This document shows, in pieces, positions 16,518 to 27,287 of a stretch of DNA of 64,000 bases. The stretch spans positions 1 to 64,000 of the forward strand of contig JACKGW010000003.1 in assembly GCA_020631815.1 (NCBI GenBank), in the 5' to 3' direction. This DNA comes from Planctomycetota bacterium. GTDB taxonomy: Bacteria > Planctomycetota > PLA2 > JAEUHO01. The notes beneath the pieces were generated by a model. It did no database searches. It worked only from the letters and a program-made list of their open reading frames with translations, and had not been told where the DNA came from. The position numbers were made by a program, and so were the translations under genes. Every line of letters begins with the position of its first letter. Positions within the stretch are counted from its first letter, which is position 1.

Positions 16518-17927
16518 ATGCCTTGGCATCCACCAGGTCGCACCGCGCCCATAGGGGCGCACGGGCGGTCCGCGTCCTCCTTCCTGTTTCCGGCCGCGCC
16601 CTTGCTGGCGCCCGCCGCACCGCTTGGCGCCTCCCTGCCGTTGGGACTGGCGACCGGTGACATCGTGCTCGCCTTGGTCTTGGTCTTGGCCGAGGTCCTC
16701 GCCTGGCTCGGCGCCACCGCGGAGGTCGCCCTCGACCACGTGAGCCGGTCGCGGCTGCTCGACGAGAGCGAGCCGGAAGACCGCGAGGCGCTCGGGCGCA
16801 AGCTCGAGAGCACGCCCAAGCTGCAGTTCACCGCCCAGCTGGCGCGCTACCTCGGCAACGCCACCCTCGTACTGGCCTTGGGCTACCTCGTGTTCCGCTC
16901 CGAGGCGCGCGACGGCCAAGGCCTGCCCTTCGGCCTGGCGGTCACCGCGGTGCTCCTGGCGTTCGCGTTGACCTTCCTCGTGAACGACGTCCTGGCCCGT
17001 GTCGTGGCCGAGCGCGACCCGGAGCGCATCGCCCGCCGCTCGCTACCGGCCCTCGTCGTGCTGGCGTTCCTCACGGCGCCGGTGCGTGCGCCGCTGCGTG
17101 CCGCGCTGCGCCTGCTGTTCCGCGTGCGTCTGGAGGACGGTCCGGCCACGGCCCGCGAAGAAGTCCGCGAGTCGCTCGAGGAGGGCGAGCGCGAAGGCGC
17201 CTTCAGCGCCGCCGAGGCCGAGATGATCGGCTCGATCATCGACATGAAGTCCAGCCGCGTCGAGGACGTGATGACGGCGCGCGGCGACATGGTCTCCATC
17301 GCCGAGACCGCCACGCTGGACGAGGCCGTCAAGCTCGTGAACGAAGAGGGCTACAGCCGCATCCCGGTGCACCGCCGCGACCGCGACGACATCGTGGGCG
17401 TGCTGTACGCGCGCGACCTGCTGCAGCGCTGGCGACCTGCCGGAAGCGAGCAGGGCGAAGCTCCCACCGTGGGCCAGCTCATGCGCCTGGCCTACTTCGT
17501 GCCCGAGGGCAAGCTCGTCGCCGACCTCATGCAGGACATGAAGGCTCGCAAGGTGCACTTGGCCGTCGTGGTCGACGAGCACACCCGTGTCGCCGGCGTC
17601 GTCACCATCGAGGACCTGCTCGAGGAGATCGTCGGCGACATCCAGGACGAGTACGACGACGAAGAGGAAGCGCCGGCGCCTACGCCCGAAGAGCTGGCCA
17701 CCGGCAGCCTCGAGGTCGAAGGCCGCACCCCCATCGAAGACGTCAACCGCGCGCTCGATGTGCACTTGCCCGTGACCGACGACTACGAGACGGTCGGCGG
17801 GCTCGTGTTCCACGAGCTGGGCAAGGTCCCCGAAGCCGGCGACCGCCTCGAGCTGGACGCCGTGGCCCTGACGGTCCTCGAGGCCGACGAACGCACCGTA
17901 CGCCGCCTTCACGTCCAGAAGGTCTGA
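16518..17927 (+). CDS. CNNM/CBS-domain membrane protein (CorC/HlyC family)
   Basis: 469 residues. Residues ~40-200 hold about four hydrophobic segments (CNNM-type transmembrane domain), interrupted by a charged loop. Residues ~235-365 are a CBS pair: VEDVMTARGDMVSIAE, YSRIPVHRRDRDDIVGVLYARDLL, then MKARKVHLAVVVDEHTRVAGVVTIEDLLEEIVGDI. The last ~90 residues are the CorC_HlyC domain (GRTPIEDVNRALDV, DYETVGGLVFHELGKVPEAGD). The family is linked to magnesium/cobalt efflux and sensing, but the substrate is not determined by sequence. recO follows after 32 bases. Confidence 0.9.
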   Translation: MPWHPPGRTAPIGAHGRSASSFLFPAAPLLAPAAPLGASLPLGLATGDIVLALVLVLAEVLAWLGATAEVALDHVSRSRLLDESEPEDREALGRKLESTPKLQFTAQLARYLGNATLVLALGYLVFRSEARDGQGLPFGLAVTAVLLAFALTFLVNDVLARVVAERDPERIARRSLPALVVLAFLTAPVRAPLRAALRLLFRVRLEDGPATAREEVRESLEEGEREGAFSAAEAEMIGSIIDMKSSRVEDVMTARGDMVSIAETATLDEAVKLVNEEGYSRIPVHRRDRDDIVGVLYARDLLQRWRPAGSEQGEAPTVGQLMRLAYFVPEGKLVADLMQDMKARKVHLAVVVDEHTRVAGVVTIEDLLEEIVGDIQDEYDDEEEAPAPTPEELATGSLEVEGRTPIEDVNRALDVHLPVTDDYETVGGLVFHELGKVPEAGDRLELDAVALTVLEADERTVRRLHVQKV

Positions 17928-17959
17928 GCGGCCGTCCCCCGTCCAGGGAGGATGACGCG

Positions 17960-18727
17960 GTGAGCCGCACCGCCCCCGAAGCCGTGGACGCTGTCGTCCT
18001 GCGCTGGGTCGCGTTCGGCGAGACCAGCCAGATCGTCCATCTGGCGACGGCCGAGCGCGGCCGCGTCGCCGCGCTGGCGAAGGGCTCGCTGCGACCCGGC
18101 TCCGCGTGCCAAGGCGGGCTGTCCACGGGCGTGCGCGGCGCCGCCGTGCTGCGCAAGCGTCGCGGCGACCTCGACCTGCTCACGTCGTTCCGCCTGGAGC
18201 ACGTGCACGACGGCCTGGCCCAGGACCTCGACCGCTGGCACGCGGCGCTCTACGTGCTCGAGCTGTTGCGCGCGTGGATGCACCCCGACCTGCCGGCGCC
18301 AGAGCTGTACGCCGCAGGAACCACCGCGCTCGCGCTGCTCGACCGCGCGCCGGCCGACCAGCTGGCGGGCTGGGTCGTCTGGTTCGAGGCCCGCGCGCTG
18401 GCGGCCAGCGGTCACCGTCCGGTGATCGACGCGTGCGCCGCGTGCGGCACCCACGATGGCTCGGCGCTCTGGTTCCATCCCGGCGCCGGCGGCCTCGTGC
18501 ATGGCGCCTGTCGCCCCCCGGGCGAGGCGAGGCGGCTGGCGCCTGGCGACCACGACGTGCTCGCCCGGCTCTACACGGCGCGCCTGGGCGATCTGGCGCG
18601 CGAACCCCTTGGCGATCGCGCCGTGGCGGCGGCCCGTGGCATGCACGACCTCTTCGTGCCCTGGGTGCTGGAGCGCAGGCCCCGTCTCCTGGCCTCCGTG
18701 CCCCGCCCGGGGGTGACGGTCCGGTGA
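17960..18727 (+). CDS. recO: DNA repair protein RecO
   Basis: 255 residues from GTG 17960, with AGGGAGGA about 8 bases upstream. The N-terminal OB fold reads VDAVVLRWVAFGETSQIVHLATAERGRV, with ALAKGSLRPGS after it. The helical core (AALYVLELLRAWM) is followed by a zinc-binding loop CAACGTH...GGLVHGAC. RecO loads RecA on SSB-coated single strands and promotes annealing in the RecFOR pathway. The gene sits between the CBS protein and bamD on the same strand with short gaps. Confidence 0.9.
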   Translation: MSRTAPEAVDAVVLRWVAFGETSQIVHLATAERGRVAALAKGSLRPGSACQGGLSTGVRGAAVLRKRRGDLDLLTSFRLEHVHDGLAQDLDRWHAALYVLELLRAWMHPDLPAPELYAAGTTALALLDRAPADQLAGWVVWFEARALAASGHRPVIDACAACGTHDGSALWFHPGAGGLVHGACRPPGEARRLAPGDHDVLARLYTARLGDLAREPLGDRAVAAARGMHDLFVPWVLERRPRLLASVPRPGVTVR

Positions 18728-18761
18728 AGGCCGCCCGGACTTGGGGGGGTACCTTGGCGCG

Positions 18762-20177
18762 ATGGCCCCGTCCCTCCCCCTCCGTCCCGGTCCGCGGCTT
18801 GGGTGCCTCGCCCTGCTGGTCGTCACGCTCGGTGGCTGCAGCGGCGGGGGCCTCGGGGTGGACCCGCTGTCCGACATCGCCAACATCGGGGCCAAGAACC
18901 CCCTGATCCCGAACCAGGTGGCGGGCGGCGACCCCGACGACCCGGCGCTGCGCCGGGGCACCGACCGCGAGGCCGGCACCGACCCCGTGACCGCGGCCGA
19001 GGCCGAGGCGCTGCGTCGCGAGCGGATGCAGCAGGCTGCCACGCTCTGGGCCAACGCCGAGCGCACCCAGGACCCCGAGGACGCCGCGGACCTCTACGCC
19101 GAGATCGCCGAGGAGTACCCGGAGTACGCGCGCGCCGCCGAGGCCCGCTACCGCGCCGGCGTGCAGGCCTACCGTCGCCGCGCTTGGTACGAGAGCTTCG
19201 ACCAGCTGCGCTCGTACATGCAGGTCGCGCCGGTCAACCCGCACTTGAAGGACATCGAGCGGATGATCTTCGAAGGCGGACGCCGCCTGCTCGCCGAGAA
19301 CCGCGAAGGCACCTTCAGCATGTTCAAGAGCGACGAGGGCGCCACCACCATGCTGAGCTACGTGGCGCAGGCCTTCCCGGCCGGGCTCTACGCCGACGAC
19401 GCCCTCTACGTCCTGGGCCGCCACTACCAGGGCGAGCGCGAGCCGGACACCGCGGCGCTCACGTACCGCCAGCTGATCATCTCCTACCCCGACAGCGAGT
19501 GGGTCTACATGACCCGCCTCGCCTTGGGCGACACGTACCTCGAGCGCGACCAAGGCGAGCCGTACCACGCGGGCTTCGTGGATCGCGACCCGCGCGAGCG
19601 CTTGCCCAGCGCCGAAGCGGCGCCGTTCGCCGGTCCCGTCAAGTCCGGCCCCGAGCTGGCGCTCGAGCAGTTCGAGGCGTTCCTCGACGCCGTGCGCATG
19701 GACCCGCGCCGGCGCGTGGAGTACGCCCAGCACGTCACCTACGCGGAAGGCCGCGCGCGACAGATCCGCCAGGCCCTGGCCGCCAAGGAGCGTCGCACGG
19801 CGGCGTTCTACCGCTCCAACGGCGACGGCAATGCCGCCCGTGTCTACGAAGAGGCCGCGCAGCGTTGGCTCGCGGGTCGCACGGATGCACCGACCGTCGT
19901 GGTGCCCGGCGGTCCCATGGCCGAACCGCCCCCGCTGCCCGGCTCGGGCGCGGGGTGGCCCACCGCACCGGTCGACACGACCGCGCCGTCGAGCGTGCCG
20001 TACGAGCCCGCGCCCGCGGACATGGGCCCGATCCCGCCCACGGGGATGCCCGACCCGGACATCGACCCCACGACGGGCCTGCCCTGGGGCGTGGCCCCGC
20101 ACGGGACGCCGGCGCCCACGACGGCCCCGTACGTCGTGCCGTACGAGGTCCCCGCGCCCGCGCCTCCGGGTCGCTAG
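18762..20177 (+). CDS. bamD: BamD-like TPR outer-membrane lipoprotein
   Basis: 471 residues from ATG 18762; the TTG seven codons earlier is less likely. A signal peptide ends with the lipobox LGGC. Residues ~90-330 carry TPR-type helices (AADLYAEIAEEYPEYARAAEARYRAG, YADDALYVLGRHYQ, ALTYRQLIISYPDSEWVYMTRLALGDTYL) matching the YfiO/BamD pattern in which outer-membrane protein assembly is supported. The protein is almost twice the usual length because of a ~100-residue Pro-rich C-terminal tail (PPLPGSG, TTAPYVVPYEVPAPAPP). lptE follows after 4 bases. A general TPR lipoprotein is the alternative. Confidence 0.75.
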   Translation: MAPSLPLRPGPRLGCLALLVVTLGGCSGGGLGVDPLSDIANIGAKNPLIPNQVAGGDPDDPALRRGTDREAGTDPVTAAEAEALRRERMQQAATLWANAERTQDPEDAADLYAEIAEEYPEYARAAEARYRAGVQAYRRRAWYESFDQLRSYMQVAPVNPHLKDIERMIFEGGRRLLAENREGTFSMFKSDEGATTMLSYVAQAFPAGLYADDALYVLGRHYQGEREPDTAALTYRQLIISYPDSEWVYMTRLALGDTYLERDQGEPYHAGFVDRDPRERLPSAEAAPFAGPVKSGPELALEQFEAFLDAVRMDPRRRVEYAQHVTYAEGRARQIRQALAAKERRTAAFYRSNGDGNAARVYEEAAQRWLAGRTDAPTVVVPGGPMAEPPPLPGSGAGWPTAPVDTTAPSSVPYEPAPADMGPIPPTGMPDPDIDPTTGLPWGVAPHGTPAPTTAPYVVPYEVPAPAPPGR

Positions 20178-20181
20178 GTCG

Positions 20182-20682
20182 ATGCCGAGGACGTTGCTCG
20201 CCGGCGCGTTCGCCCTGCTCGCGAGCCTCCTCGCCGCGTGCCAGGGCTACTCGACGAAGCCGCTGACGGCGATCGGTGGCGCACGCACGATCGGCGTGCT
20301 GCCGATCGTCAACGCGGGCTACCGGCGCGACCTCGAGATGCGCCTCACGCACGCCGTGCTCGACGAGCTGCGCGCACGCGGCACGATGGGCATCGCGGAG
20401 CCGACGCGTGCGGACGTGGTGCTGTCCGGTGAGATGTCGGCCTCGGAAGACGTGATCGGCCAAGACGACGAGCGCCGCCCGCTCGAGAAGCGGCTGCGGG
20501 GCACGCTCAAGATCGTGCTGCGCGAACGCGCAACCGGTCGCATCCTCCGAGAGGCCACGCTCCAGGAGATCGAGGAGTACCGGCCGGACGCGGACGGACG
20601 CGCCCTGGAGGGCCCGGCGACCGACGCGTGGACGCGGCGCATGGCGCGCCGGGCCGTCGACGCCCTCGAGGCGCCCCTCTAG
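20182..20682 (+). CDS. lptE: LptE-family LPS-assembly lipoprotein
   Basis: 166 residues starting at ATG 20182. A lipoprotein signal (LLASLLAACQGYS) is followed by the family pattern: a strand TIGVLPIVNAGYRRDLEMRLTHAVLDELRARG, then ADVVLSGEM, a TLKIVLRERATGR strand and a helical end. LptE plugs and helps fold LptD in the outer membrane for lipopolysaccharide export. The tight spacing to the BamD-like gene suggests one operon devoted to outer-membrane biogenesis. LptD itself is not in the window. Assigned from pattern; sequence similarity in this family is always weak. Confidence 0.75.
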   Translation: MPRTLLAGAFALLASLLAACQGYSTKPLTAIGGARTIGVLPIVNAGYRRDLEMRLTHAVLDELRARGTMGIAEPTRADVVLSGEMSASEDVIGQDDERRPLEKRLRGTLKIVLRERATGRILREATLQEIEEYRPDADGRALEGPATDAWTRRMARRAVDALEAPL

Positions 20683-20711
20683 CCGCCGCGGGGCGGACGA
20701 GCGGGCCCGGA

Positions 20712-20738
20712 GGGTCCCTGCCCCGGGCAGGTGGACCC
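20712..20738. repeat. Hairpin between lptE and ftsH
   Basis: GGGTCC (20712-20717) pairs with GGACCC (20733-20738), and CTGCC (20718-20722) with GGCAG (20726-20730) inside it. No T-tract follows, so it is a possible Rho-type pause or leader structure rather than a proven terminator. Confidence 0.35.
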
Positions 20739-20766
20739 GGCAGACGCGGGTAGACTCCGGCGTTCC

Positions 20767-22806
<2,040 letters not shown>

Positions 22807-22807
22807 C

Positions 22808-23662
22808 GTGACGCGTGCTGACCTCACGCGTGGGCCGGTGAACGCGCGGCTCGCAGGGACGCTGCCGGGCCACGTCGTCGTCTGGGGCGTGGTCAACGTC
22901 ACGCCGGACTCGTTCAGCGATGGCGGGCGCCACGCCGACACGGCATCCGCCCTCGCCCACGCCTTGGCCCTGCGGAGCGAGGGCGCCGAGGTCCTGGACA
23001 TCGGTGGCGAGAGCACGCGCCCCGGCGCCGCGCCGGTGCCCCTGGACGAGGAGATCGCGCGGGTCGTGCCCCTCGTGCGGGCCCTTCGCGAGCACGGCGA
23101 CGAGGGTGCGATCAGCGTGGACACGCGCCATGCTCCGGTGGCCCGTGCCGCGCTCGAGGCGGGCGCCGACATCGTGAACGACGTAGGCGGTGGTCGGGAC
23201 CCGGCGCTGCTGGAGGCGGTGGCCCATGCCGGGGCCGCGCTCGTGCTCATGCACATGCAGGGCGAGCCGCGGACCATGCAGGCGGCACCGCACTACGACG
23301 ACGTCGTCGCCGAGGTCACGGCGTTCCTCGTGGCCCAAGCCGAGGCGGCCCGAGCGCGGGGCATCGAACGCCTCTGGCTCGATCCCGGTCTGGGCTTCGG
23401 CAAGACGACGCAGCACAACCTCGAGCTCTTGGCCGGCCTGGAGCGACTGGTGGCCAAGGGCCCCGTCCTGCTCGGCGCATCGCGCAAGCGATTCCTGGGT
23501 GAGCTCACCGACGAGCCGCAGGCCGACCGACGCCTGGCCGGCTCGCTGGCGGCTGCCGCCCGCGGCTTCGAAGCCGGTGTGGCAGCCGTGCGCGTCCATG
23601 ACGTTCGCGCGACGCGCCAGCTGCTCGACGTCCTGGAAGCCATCCGCGCCCACCGTTCGTGA
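22808..23662 (+). CDS. folP: Dihydropteroate synthase
   Basis: 284 residues, family-typical. NVTPDSFSDGG (30-40) is the pyrophosphate-binding loop, and DIGGESTRPGA, SVDTRHAPVARAALEAGADIVNDVGGG, LMHMQGEPRTMQ, WLDPGLGFGKTTQHN, LGASRKRFLGEL and VRVHDVRATRQ all match. It joins p-aminobenzoate to hydroxymethyl-dihydropterin diphosphate in folate synthesis and is the sulfonamide target. The GTG start follows the ftsH stop by one base. The order ftsH-folP-cdaA is common in bacteria. Confidence 0.97.
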   Translation: MTRADLTRGPVNARLAGTLPGHVVVWGVVNVTPDSFSDGGRHADTASALAHALALRSEGAEVLDIGGESTRPGAAPVPLDEEIARVVPLVRALREHGDEGAISVDTRHAPVARAALEAGADIVNDVGGGRDPALLEAVAHAGAALVLMHMQGEPRTMQAAPHYDDVVAEVTAFLVAQAEAARARGIERLWLDPGLGFGKTTQHNLELLAGLERLVAKGPVLLGASRKRFLGELTDEPQADRRLAGSLAAAARGFEAGVAAVRVHDVRATRQLLDVLEAIRAHRS

Positions 23663-23694
23663 CGGCGCCGCCCCTGGGATAGGATCCGAGCCGC

Positions 23695-24588
23695 GTGAGC
23701 ACGCTGGGAACCGCTCTTGCCGCGATCACCCTGGCCGACGCCGCCCCGGGCGCCGTCGTCGTGTCCCCGCTCGCCTTCCTCACGAGCATGGACTTCCGCG
23801 ACTGGCTGCAGCTGGGGCTGCTCTTCGTCGTGCTCTACCTGTTCCTGCGCTTCCTGAGGCGCACCATCGCGGGGGCCATCTTCCGCGGCCCGGCCATGCT
23901 GTCGTGGATCGTGATCCTCGGCGTGTTCCTGCTCCTGCAGCAGCTCGGCCTGGACGTGCTGAACGAGATCTTCCGCGGCGCCTTCCCCATCCTCATCCTG
24001 GCCTTGGTGGTGACGTTCCAGATCGAGCTTCGCCACGGCATCGCGCGTCTCGGCCGTCGCGGGCTGCTGCGCCGCTTCCTCGACCGCGAAGCGCCCGAGG
24101 CCCCCGAGATCCGGGTGGTCGACGAGATCATCCGCGCCGTCACCGACTTCGCACGCAAGCGCGTCGGCGCGCTCATCGCCATCGAGCGCAACATCGACCT
24201 CGGCACCTACATCGACACGGGCGTGCCGATGGACTCGCTGATCCGCGCCGAGACGCTGGACACGATCTTCAACACGGACACGGTGCTGCACGACGGCGCG
24301 GTGATCGTGCGTGGCGACCGCATCGCCGCCGCCGGCTGCATCCTGCCGCTCACCGAGCGCCCCCAGCTGGCGCGCACGTACGGCACGCGGCACCGAGCGG
24401 CCATCGGCCTGAGCGAGCAGAGCGACGCCGTGATCCTCGTGGTCTCCGAAGAGCGCGGGCAGATCCACCTCGTCGAGCGCGGCGAGATGACGCCCCACGC
24501 CGACGCGAAGTGGCTGCGCGGCGTGCTCAACGTGGTGTTCGCCGAGAAGCACGGCGTGGCGCCGCGTACCCAGGATGCGGCGGCATGA
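23695..24588 (+). CDS. cdaA: Diadenylate cyclase CdaA
   Basis: 297 residues from GTG 23695. Three transmembrane helices (~40-105) precede a DisA_N domain with the catalytic LHDGAVIV (DGA ~198-200) and the GTRHRAAIG motif (RHR ~230). It condenses two ATP into c-di-AMP, which usually controls potassium and osmolyte transport and cell-wall homeostasis. The next gene overlaps it by ATGA and occupies the place of the CdaA regulator YbbR/CdaR, and glmM is the following gene though convergent here, as in the classical cdaA-cdaR-glmM cluster. Confidence 0.96.
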   Translation: MSTLGTALAAITLADAAPGAVVVSPLAFLTSMDFRDWLQLGLLFVVLYLFLRFLRRTIAGAIFRGPAMLSWIVILGVFLLLQQLGLDVLNEIFRGAFPILILALVVTFQIELRHGIARLGRRGLLRRFLDREAPEAPEIRVVDEIIRAVTDFARKRVGALIAIERNIDLGTYIDTGVPMDSLIRAETLDTIFNTDTVLHDGAVIVRGDRIAAAGCILPLTERPQLARTYGTRHRAAIGLSEQSDAVILVVSEERGQIHLVERGEMTPHADAKWLRGVLNVVFAEKHGVAPRTQDAAA

Positions 24589-25808
24589 GCGAGCCCGTCG
24601 GCCCCCCCAGTGCATCCCCCGGCCTCGCCAGCAGCGGCGGGATTCCGTGGCGGCTGGTGCTGCGGCGCGAGTGGGGCCTGCTGGTCCTGGCGCTGGCGCT
24701 CAGCTTCATGGTGTTCTCGCTGGTGCGCTCGGACATCGACCGCGAGCAGGTGCTGGCCGACATCCCCGTCACGGCGCAGGCCGCCCAGCCGGACATCCAG
24801 GTGCGCTTTGCGCCCGGCGAGGACCGCATCCAGCTCACGCTGTTCTGCTCGCAGATGGACTACCGCGAGGCCGAGCGCGCCGTGAGCGGGCCCGATGGCA
24901 CGCCGGCCCGGGTCTTCCTCGGCGACGTACCGGCCACCACGCGCCCGCTGGGCACCAAGGACCGCCTCGAGCTGCCCTTCTCCCCCTCGTTCGTGAAGCC
25001 AGGCTCGGTGCAAGTCGCGCTCGCCAGCCTCAAGGGCTGGGCGTACGTCACGGAGCCGCGCACCATCCGCTACCTCATGCCGACCACGATCCCGTCGGCC
25101 GAGGAGCTGATGGAGAAGTACGGCGTCACGTGCACGCTCTCCTACGCGGAGTCGGCCGAGTCGATCGAAGGCGTGGTGTTCCCGCGCTCCATGGAGGCCA
25201 AGGACGAGGACGGCAAGACCAGCATCCGTCCGGATCCCGTGGACCTGACCCCGTACCTGCCGAACGAGATGATCAAGAACGGGTTCGAGATCGAGATCGG
25301 TACGCCCGTTCGCTTCCGCGAGTGGCGCACGCGCGGTGAGAAGGACAAGCCCGACCGGGTCTGGCGGGAGTCGATGGAGCTTCCGGCCCGCTCGCTCAAG
25401 GCTCGCTTCGAGGTCCAGAAGGACAGCTGGCGCAACGACGCCCTCGACAACGTCGTCGTGCTTCTCGTTCGCGAGCCGCACCAGTTCGACATGCAGGTGC
25501 GTGACCGCGACCGCCTCGGCATGAGTGACCTCATGGACCGGGTCAGCGGCACGCTCGGCGCGACGCGCGATGTCCACGAGGCCCTCCGCGCGGCGGGCGA
25601 GCGCAACCTGGTCGCGGACACCTTGAGCGGTTGGGTCTGGGGCATCCAGATCACGGCCGGCGAGATCCCCACCGAGACGGGACAACGCGAGGAGCTCAAG
25701 GGCCGCATCGTCTTCATGCCCCTGGGGCGCGAGTTCGTCGACGCCTCCGTGAAGTTCACGCCGGAAGCGCTGCAGAGCGAGTTCCCGCTCACGCTCGAGC
25801 GGAAGTAG
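24585..25808 (+). CDS. cdaR: YbbR-like CdaA regulator
   Basis: 407 residues from ATG 24585, overlapping the cdaA stop by four bases. One membrane anchor (LLVLALALSFMVFSLV) is followed by extracytoplasmic beta-rich units. The first contains the YbbR-style DIPVTAQAAQPDIQV, LFCSQMDYREAE and LPFSPSFVKPGSVQVA. Later segments diverge, and a Gly-Trp segment SGWVWGIQITAGEIP lies near the end. In known systems this protein binds CdaA and tunes c-di-AMP output. Assignment rests on topology, the first unit and gene order. Its 3' end overlaps the convergent glmM by 20 bases. Confidence 0.75.
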   Translation: MSEPVGPPSASPGLASSGGIPWRLVLRREWGLLVLALALSFMVFSLVRSDIDREQVLADIPVTAQAAQPDIQVRFAPGEDRIQLTLFCSQMDYREAERAVSGPDGTPARVFLGDVPATTRPLGTKDRLELPFSPSFVKPGSVQVALASLKGWAYVTEPRTIRYLMPTTIPSAEELMEKYGVTCTLSYAESAESIEGVVFPRSMEAKDEDGKTSIRPDPVDLTPYLPNEMIKNGFEIEIGTPVRFREWRTRGEKDKPDRVWRESMELPARSLKARFEVQKDSWRNDALDNVVVLLVREPHQFDMQVRDRDRLGMSDLMDRVSGTLGATRDVHEALRAAGERNLVADTLSGWVWGIQITAGEIPTETGQREELKGRIVFMPLGREFVDASVKFTPEALQSEFPLTLERK

Positions 25809-27156
25809 TCGCGATCTCCGCGAGGCTCTCGACGGCCTCGTCCACGAGCCGTGCGTCTCGCCCCTCGGCCATGATCCTCAGCAGCGGCTCGGTGCCGCTG
25901 TAGCGCACGACGAAGCGCAGGCCCCCATCGGCCTTCGCTTCCAAGGCCGCCTGGGCGTCGCGCAGCTCCGTCCAGCTCTCGAGCGGGACGCGCTCCTTCA
26001 TGCGCACGTTCACGAGGCGCTGGGGAAAGCGCGGCCGGTCGGCGCGTAGCGCGGCCAGCGGACGCCCCAGGCGACGCGCGGCCTGCAGCACGCGGATGCC
26101 AGCCACCACTGCATCCCCGATCAGCGGCGGCGGCACGCCGAGATCGGTGCGCGCCAGCACGACGTGGCCCGAGGGCTCACCGCCCAGGACCGCGCCCAGC
26201 TCGCGCATGCGATCGGCGACGTGGCGATCGCCCACGGACGCCCGCGCCAGCTGGACGCCATCGCGTGAGAGCACGTCTTCCAGGCCGAGGTTGCTCATCA
26301 CGGTGCCGACCACGTGGTCGCCGGGCACGGCACCGTCGAAGGCCGCCAGCTCGCGCGCGAGAATGGAGAGCAGGTCGTCGCCGTCCAGGAGCTGCCCCGT
26401 CTCGTCGGCCAGCAGCACGCGGTCCGCATCGCCGTCCAAGGCCATGCCGACCCAGCCGGAGCGGGAGCGCACGGCCTCGAGCCACGCCTCGGGGTGCTCC
26501 GAGCCGCACGCGTCGTTGATGGGCCGCGAGTCCGCCGGGTGCAGCGGGTTCACGACCGCACCCATGGCCTCGAGAAGGGCGGCCGCGGTAGGAGTCGCCG
26601 CGCCAGCCGCGAGATCGACCACGATGCGCGTGCCGCCCAGGCCCCCGTGCGGCGCCAGCCACGAGGTCGTCTCGCTGACGTAGCGCTCGACCCACGTCGG
26701 GGCCGGCGTCACGTGCACGTCGTCGCGGGCCGCAACGGTGCGCTCGGCGCAGAGGTGGCCTTCCACCTCCGCCTCCTCCTCCGGCGTCATCTTCCGACCG
26801 CCGGGCAGGAACGGCTTGATGCCGTTGTAGGCCGGCGGGTTGTGCGAGGCGCTCAGCATGAGGCCGAGGTCGTGCTCACCGTGCGCGAGGGCGAACGCGA
26901 GCGCCGGCGTGGGCAGCAGACCCGCGTCCTCGAGCGTCGCGCCGTGGACGGCCAACCCCGCGGCCAGACCGGCCAGCAGGTCGGGGCCGCTGGGCCGCGG
27001 GTCGCGACCGAACAGGACCCGCGGCGCACGCCCCGCGGTCCGCGCCACCAGGAAGCGACCGAGCGCCTCGCCGACGCGCGGCAGGGCCTCGGGCGCCAGC
27101 CGCCCCTCACCCGCCACGTCCCGGATGCCGTCGGTGCCGAACCACGCCGTGCCCAA
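25789..27156 (-). CDS. glmM: Phosphoglucosamine mutase
   Basis: 455 residues from TTG 27156; AAGGAG lies 8 bases upstream and the product opens with WFGTDGIRDVAGEGRLAPE. The catalytic serine loop SASHNPPAYNGIKPF (~97-111), the metal loop DGDADR (~238), the sugar loop GEPSGH (~325, diagnostic of GlmM against PGM/PMM where it is GEMSGH or similar) and the phosphate loop VRYSGTEPLLRIM are all intact. It converts glucosamine-6-phosphate to glucosamine-1-phosphate for peptidoglycan and LPS. It is convergent with cdaR rather than in the same operon. Confidence 0.95.
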   Translation of the reverse strand: MGTAWFGTDGIRDVAGEGRLAPEALPRVGEALGRFLVARTAGRAPRVLFGRDPRPSGPDLLAGLAAGLAVHGATLEDAGLLPTPALAFALAHGEHDLGLMLSASHNPPAYNGIKPFLPGGRKMTPEEEAEVEGHLCAERTVAARDDVHVTPAPTWVERYVSETTSWLAPHGGLGGTRIVVDLAAGAATPTAAALLEAMGAVVNPLHPADSRPINDACGSEHPEAWLEAVRSRSGWVGMALDGDADRVLLADETGQLLDGDDLLSILARELAAFDGAVPGDHVVGTVMSNLGLEDVLSRDGVQLARASVGDRHVADRMRELGAVLGGEPSGHVVLARTDLGVPPPLIGDAVVAGIRVLQAARRLGRPLAALRADRPRFPQRLVNVRMKERVPLESWTELRDAQAALEAKADGGLRFVVRYSGTEPLLRIMAEGRDARLVDEAVESLAEIATTSARA

Positions 27157-27287
27157 GGAAGAGGCTCCTTCCGCGTCGGGGTCCCCGTCCCCCTCCCTGT
27201 CGGACCGACGCGAGCCGGACCCGCACGGCGGCCTGCGCGTGCGGATTGGACCCGACGGGGGGATGCCGGGAGAGTAGGGCGGAGCCG

